Below, in pieces: positions 59,979 through 64,000 of a stretch of DNA of 64,000 bases. The translations under genes and the position numbers were made by a program. This stretch comes from Azolla pinnata (Eukaryota > Streptophyta > Polypodiopsida > Salviniales > Salviniaceae): positions 26,675 to 90,674 of the forward strand of contig JBBBWG010002559.1 in assembly GCA_037176905.1 (NCBI GenBank). Direction: 5' to 3'. How positions within the stretch are numbered: the stretch's first letter is position 1; each line of letters opens with the position of its first letter. The notes below the pieces were generated by a model that saw only the letters and a list, made by a program, of their open reading frames with translations, did no database searches and was not told the origin of the DNA.

Positions 59979-62605
59979 TCAAGCAGACACTGCAACGTAA
60001 TCAATGGCTTGCTTACAGATCCCTGTCATGCTAGCCTCTGGACCATAGACCTACATAAAACCCAGAATAAGAACATCAAAATGAGACAGCTCAGTAAGTA
60101 CATCAAGAAACGACAAAGAAGAAGGGAAAAGAAGGGATATATATATATACCTCGATCGGCACACCGATCTCTTTGCTCAAAGCACGCATCTTTGCAAGTC
60201 CTTGTTCCCAATTCGGGCCGCCTCTCCGCACATACACTCGGAGCTTACTCTCCTTCATTTGTTCTTGCTGCAAATGAACGAGAAAACAATGAAGAGATTG
60301 AATTTCATGACTCCTTTTCTTGGACATGATAAATCCATGTCCTCAGCTGTGTGAAGTGTTTCTCACTTTTTCTCGCATTGCTCTAATGATGCCACCAAAA
60401 GTAGCAGCCACATCAGTAAAGTTAGCAATGCCTCCACCAACAATAAGGGCCCTCGGTCGTCCATCAGGGTTTGCAGTGGCACACTGTGATAGCAGAAAAT
60501 TTCCATACATTTATCCCACACCTGGTTATCCAGAACAAAATATGCATCCACGTACTCAACGATCTATAGGTGATTGTGGAGTCCTACATCTAATAGTACT
60601 CTTGCATAATGGAGGACTTCCTCTTCTTTTGGAGCGCCACTATACTCCGCATAGTTACCCAGGTCAGCAGCATAGCCCAAGTCTCCCACCTTTTTTCCAA
60701 TTGATTTCGAGTGTTTCAAAAAAAGGGTGAGTGAGTAAATACATATCAAAGCATTAGGAGAATGCCAACATATGGTTAGGCCTCCTTACAGTATCTGCAT
60801 AGATGACACTTGCACCTCCACCTGCAACCATTGTCCAAATGCGTGCACTCGGATTCAATATGGCCAACTTCAAGGATGCACTAGTCTGAGCCAGCAACAA
60901 AACAAGCACATCGTTCAACCAGTATCATTTTACCACAAGCTAGAAAACCAAGTAAAATGTGCCAGAGATTTACTTTCTCATCCATGGCATATACGAGCTT
61001 CTCTGCAGGACTCATGACCCTTCCAAAGGGCAGTGGGAATTCCACATCGCCCCACCTACATTATTTCCAGCACAAGATTGTTGCATTCATCAGTAAAACA
61101 GATTATTTAACGATTAAAGAATGTGGAGAGCTATCATAAAGACGATGACAACTTCTTGAAGTTTTTGAAGGCTGCAGTATCATCAAGTTCTCCTCGCATG
61201 TCAAGAGGAAAAGGCTCCCCCCCAACGAGAGTGAAAGGGTTCATCTCTAAGAACGTGAAATCGAGATCTGTTAACATAAAGAAAACATGTTTCAGTAAAA
61301 AAAACAAAATAGTTAGCCTTATTTTTCAACAAGACGAACTCCATATTGATCGCAGGAAGATGGCAAAACCTTCGAATACAGCGAAAACTCCCTTGATAAA
61401 TGCTTCGATTTTTGGCCGGACCTGGAAATAGGAATCCATAGATGAATAACTGCGCGATACAACGAACCAAAAAAATTCTTAGGAGTAAATAAGACCACGA
61501 AGGAAGATGAACTACCTCCAAAGAAAGAGTCGCAATAAGGGGGGCCACGAGTTCATCACTCAATGGTTGAGATGTTGGCACGAACACTTGCTTCACCTGC
61601 TCATAAGTCTTTATATGTTACTCGCACTTCAATTTCAATAAGCACGCAGATTTTGAGAGTCTTGCTTGTCAGGGGAGCTGGAGCTTGATCTATTTTCTTT
61701 ACCTTGTCCCAGTTCTCTTCGATCTCAATTCCTCCACATTCCGAGAAACTGACCGTTGCACCAAGGCGCTCGGAGACAATCGAGAAATAGTACTCATCAT
61801 CATGAGGCACAAAAGGTTCGACGATGAAGGTGGTGATTGGAGCTTTGGCCCCACCCATTTCGACCTACATAAATCCGAACAAGAGCATCCATCAGATTCG
61901 AGTTCAATGACGTTAAAATCAACCATTTTTAGCCCTATCTAGAGGCTGAAGGTACTCAACAAACATTTTGTGTCCTGGTCCATCTTACAGAAGGAGTGGG
62001 AATCTATCAAAGGTTCCATCTCTATAGAGATTCCTGTCTAATTCACGCCCTCCGATACATACCTCTTTCCCAAGGCGCTGTGTTACAAAGTCCCTGACTC
62101 CAGCAAGATCCAAATTCAGAGCAACCTAGGGTAAGCAGACAACAAAGGATCAGGATAGATTGGGGCGGCTCACCGGAGCTAGATCTATCACATTCTCTAG
62201 AAGAAAGTAAGGAAGGAAGGAAGGAAGGAGATGAAAGTATACATATACGGGTATAGATAGCGAGAAGCATACCAGTCCGCTCTTCCCTCTCTTGCCAAAG
62301 AGCATGTCTGGTTTGACGACGAGCTTGGTGGAGTTGAGCCATGGCTCTCTGCTCACCAGCTCATCGAAGTCCGTGGATTGGGTGACCTAAATTCGTTCAT
62401 TCCACAGACAGCAAGGGACTAGATTTAAATTGAATCACGTGTACGTATGGTTGCCTCCCGAATGGGTTGAGAGAGCCCCGCGTATGAAAGAATGAAGAGA
62501 ATGTACCTGTGCGGATTTGATGGCAAGGGAGATCTGGGCGAGGCGCTGGAGGTGTTCCTTGAGGATCCGCTTGGAATCGTACTCTCGGATCTTCTTCCTG
62601 GCCAT
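59979..62605 (-). CDS. ACLA: ATP-citrate lyase subunit A (ACLA)
   Basis: Thirteen exons (62507-62605, 62273-62386, 62063-62125, 61703-61864, 61516-61596, 61370-61421, 61153-61267, 60974-61055, 60790-60885, 60588-60689, 60367-60483, 60151-60267, 59979-60050) give exactly 423 residues, the length of Arabidopsis ACLA-1. With ACLB it forms the cytosolic enzyme that splits citrate into acetyl-CoA and oxaloacetate for wax, flavonoid and sterol synthesis. The start [15 protein letters not shown] is the plant ACLA N-terminus. The ATP-grasp part holds [53 protein letters not shown] and [13 protein letters not shown]. The C-terminal CoA-ligase-like part has [49 protein letters not shown] and [16 protein letters not shown]. 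All introns are GT-AG and all phases close. Confidence 0.96.
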
Positions 62606-62989
62606 GGCGGGGAGATCCTCTTTGGAATGGAGACCGAAGAAGAAGAAGAAGAAGAAGGTGCAGAGTCAGCCTCTGAGAGAGGGAGTGACAGAAATAGAGG
62701 AAGGGAGAAAGAAGAAGAAGAAGAAGAAGAAGAAGCGAGGCACACGTTAGGCACGAGGGGCGCTGAATGCTTTTCTTGCTTTTCTCGCCATAGCCGGGAG
62801 CTCATCAAAGCAGAGGAAACCGGAAAAGCAAACCGGGGAAGAAGAAAGCCCGAAACGCAAAACAAAAGCAAAAAGCAAAAAAGCAGAAAAGCAAAAAACG
62901 CAAAACGCAGCCTGCCTCTTCTTTGTCTTCGGCAACCAAAAGAAGAAGAAAAAACAAATCTTGTCTTCTGATTTCGACCAGAAGAAATC

Positions 62990-63330
62990 TTCGAGTGTCA
63001 GACCGACGTGCGTTCGTCGTTGCGTTCGATCGTTTCGCGATGAATCTCCGAGCGTCGATCGAACGCTGTATTCGTCGCTGCGCTCGATCGTTCGCGACGA
63101 ATCGTTCGAGCATCGATCGACCTGTATTCGTCGGTGCGTTCGATCGTTCTCGATCCGATCGGAGGAGTCTGGAATCGGGGATCGGTGGAGTCTCGATCGT
63201 CCGATAATCGAAGGAGTCTGGAATCGGGGATCGGTGGAGTCTCGATCGTCCGATAATCGAAGGAGTTTGGATCAGAGATTGGCGGGTGATTGCATCCGAT
63301 CGTTCCGATTGATCGTTTCGATTGATCGGA
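62990..63330. repeat. CGATCG-rich degenerate repeats with a perfect 49-base duplication
   Basis: Between 63000 and 63160, TTCGATCGTT-containing units of about 60 bases recur three times with changes. From 63164 a 49-base unit (GGAGTCTGGAATCGGGGATC...) is present twice with no difference and begins a third time. Confidence 0.88.
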
Positions 63331-63346
63331 GGTTGGTTGGTGACTT

Positions 63347-63348
<2 letters not shown>

Positions 63349-63417
<69 letters not shown>
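63349..63417. repeat. CT dinucleotide microsatellite
   Basis: About 34 uninterrupted CT units. Confidence 0.97.
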
Positions 63418-63420
<3 letters not shown>

Positions 63421-64000
63421 CCTGATCTGCAAACGCTTCTGCTGATGGAGGTTGTGCTGGAAGCTGCAATGGCTTGATCCAGCATCAGGTTAAAGTTTGT
63501 CGGCGTGCTATTGTGCCCTCGAGCCCGGAGATTCGGATCGAGCCCACGATTCATGTTTTCGAAGCATCTCCAAAATGGTGCCGACTTCAGTCAAGATTCG
63601 GATACATTAAGAGCTACAGAATCGATTTTGCATCCTCTCACGTGGATCGTGTAATGCCTGATCTCTTCTTTGCCTCGAATGGATGCTGGCCTTTTGCCCC
63701 TCGATCTTGGCTCACAACCTGCTCATGGCCAAACAAAAGATGTCTTCGATCGTCTTTAACGTGGTAGTTGGAGTTGGGTGATGCCAGACTACTGTAATGT
63801 GCATGTATGGGTAGCTCTTTCCCCACCAACCAAAACCAAGTTCTTCTGTATTCAATCATTTGCTCCGAGAGTGTACATGAATCCATAAAAAAAACGGAAA
63901 CTCGACGCATCCACTCATAGGGATCATGGACAACGAGATGCATCACAAGAACCTTACAAATTCTTGCATGTCGTTCATCATCAGCAGGAGCAGATCGCTG

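Larger units (their letters stand above)
62606..64000. other. ACLA upstream region and window end
   Basis: Just upstream of the ACLA ATG are AAGAAG runs (about 62637-62740). They are followed by A-rich sequence, the GATCG-rich repeats and the CT run described separately. From 63420 to 64000 I recognise nothing; a 102-codon minus frame at 63638-63946 has no family features. Confidence 0.5.

Noticed and set aside
63638-63946. 102-codon minus-strand open frame at the window end
   Set aside because: No family features and no splice partners visible; probably non-coding.

Overview
The window is nuclear DNA of a land plant that most likely makes swimming sperm. Plant families are clear: a large intronless PLS-type PPR protein, a TBL cell-wall O-acetyltransferase, a plant-type ACLA subunit, DHAR and GPAT9. 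Two neighbours belong to motile cilia: a BBOF1 homologue (basal body orientation) and the inner-arm dynein light chain p28/DNALI1. Flowering plants and conifers lack motile cilia, so a fern, lycophyte or bryophyte is expected. From memory, the PPR style is most like that of ferns and lycophytes, but the species cannot be fixed from the sequence alone.

Layout: (1) 369-1679 +, 3' part of a TalB-type transaldolase. (2) 2589-5827 -, multi zinc-knuckle protein with two SUMO-interaction-like motifs. (3) 7587-11185 -, DDX47/RRP3-type DEAD-box helicase. (4) 13096-19486 +, BBOF1 homologue. (5) 21029-23206 -, DNALI1/p28. (6) 23613-26510 +, PPR protein. (7) 27935-28839 -, sororin-like cohesion factor. 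(8) 30114-35180 -, GH3 beta-xylosidase. (9) 38665-42955 +, 2-oxoglutarate dioxygenase of JOX/ANS type with a huge low-complexity insertion and a minisatellite tail crossing an assembly gap. (10) 43947-46193 -, dehydroascorbate reductase. (11) 47242-49987 -, GPAT9, probably with a distant 5' UTR exon near 52.35-52.45 kb. (12) 53850-54600 -, broken Ty3/gypsy gag fossil. (13) 56150-58557 +, TBL O-acetyltransferase. (14) 59979-62605 -, ATP-citrate lyase subunit A.

Most genes are housekeeping functions: rRNA processing, pentose phosphate and acetyl-CoA supply, glycerolipid synthesis, cell-wall modification, ascorbate recycling and cohesion. Intergenic DNA and introns are rich in microsatellites, minisatellites and local tandem duplications. 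GATC-rich minisatellites dominate 40.9-43.2 kb. Two 100-N gaps (30737-30836 and 42752-42851) lie inside such repeats. Exon models below were built by hand from GT/GC-AG sites, reading-frame continuity and remembered family sequences. Most are phase-consistent end to end, with one exception in the zinc-knuckle gene.
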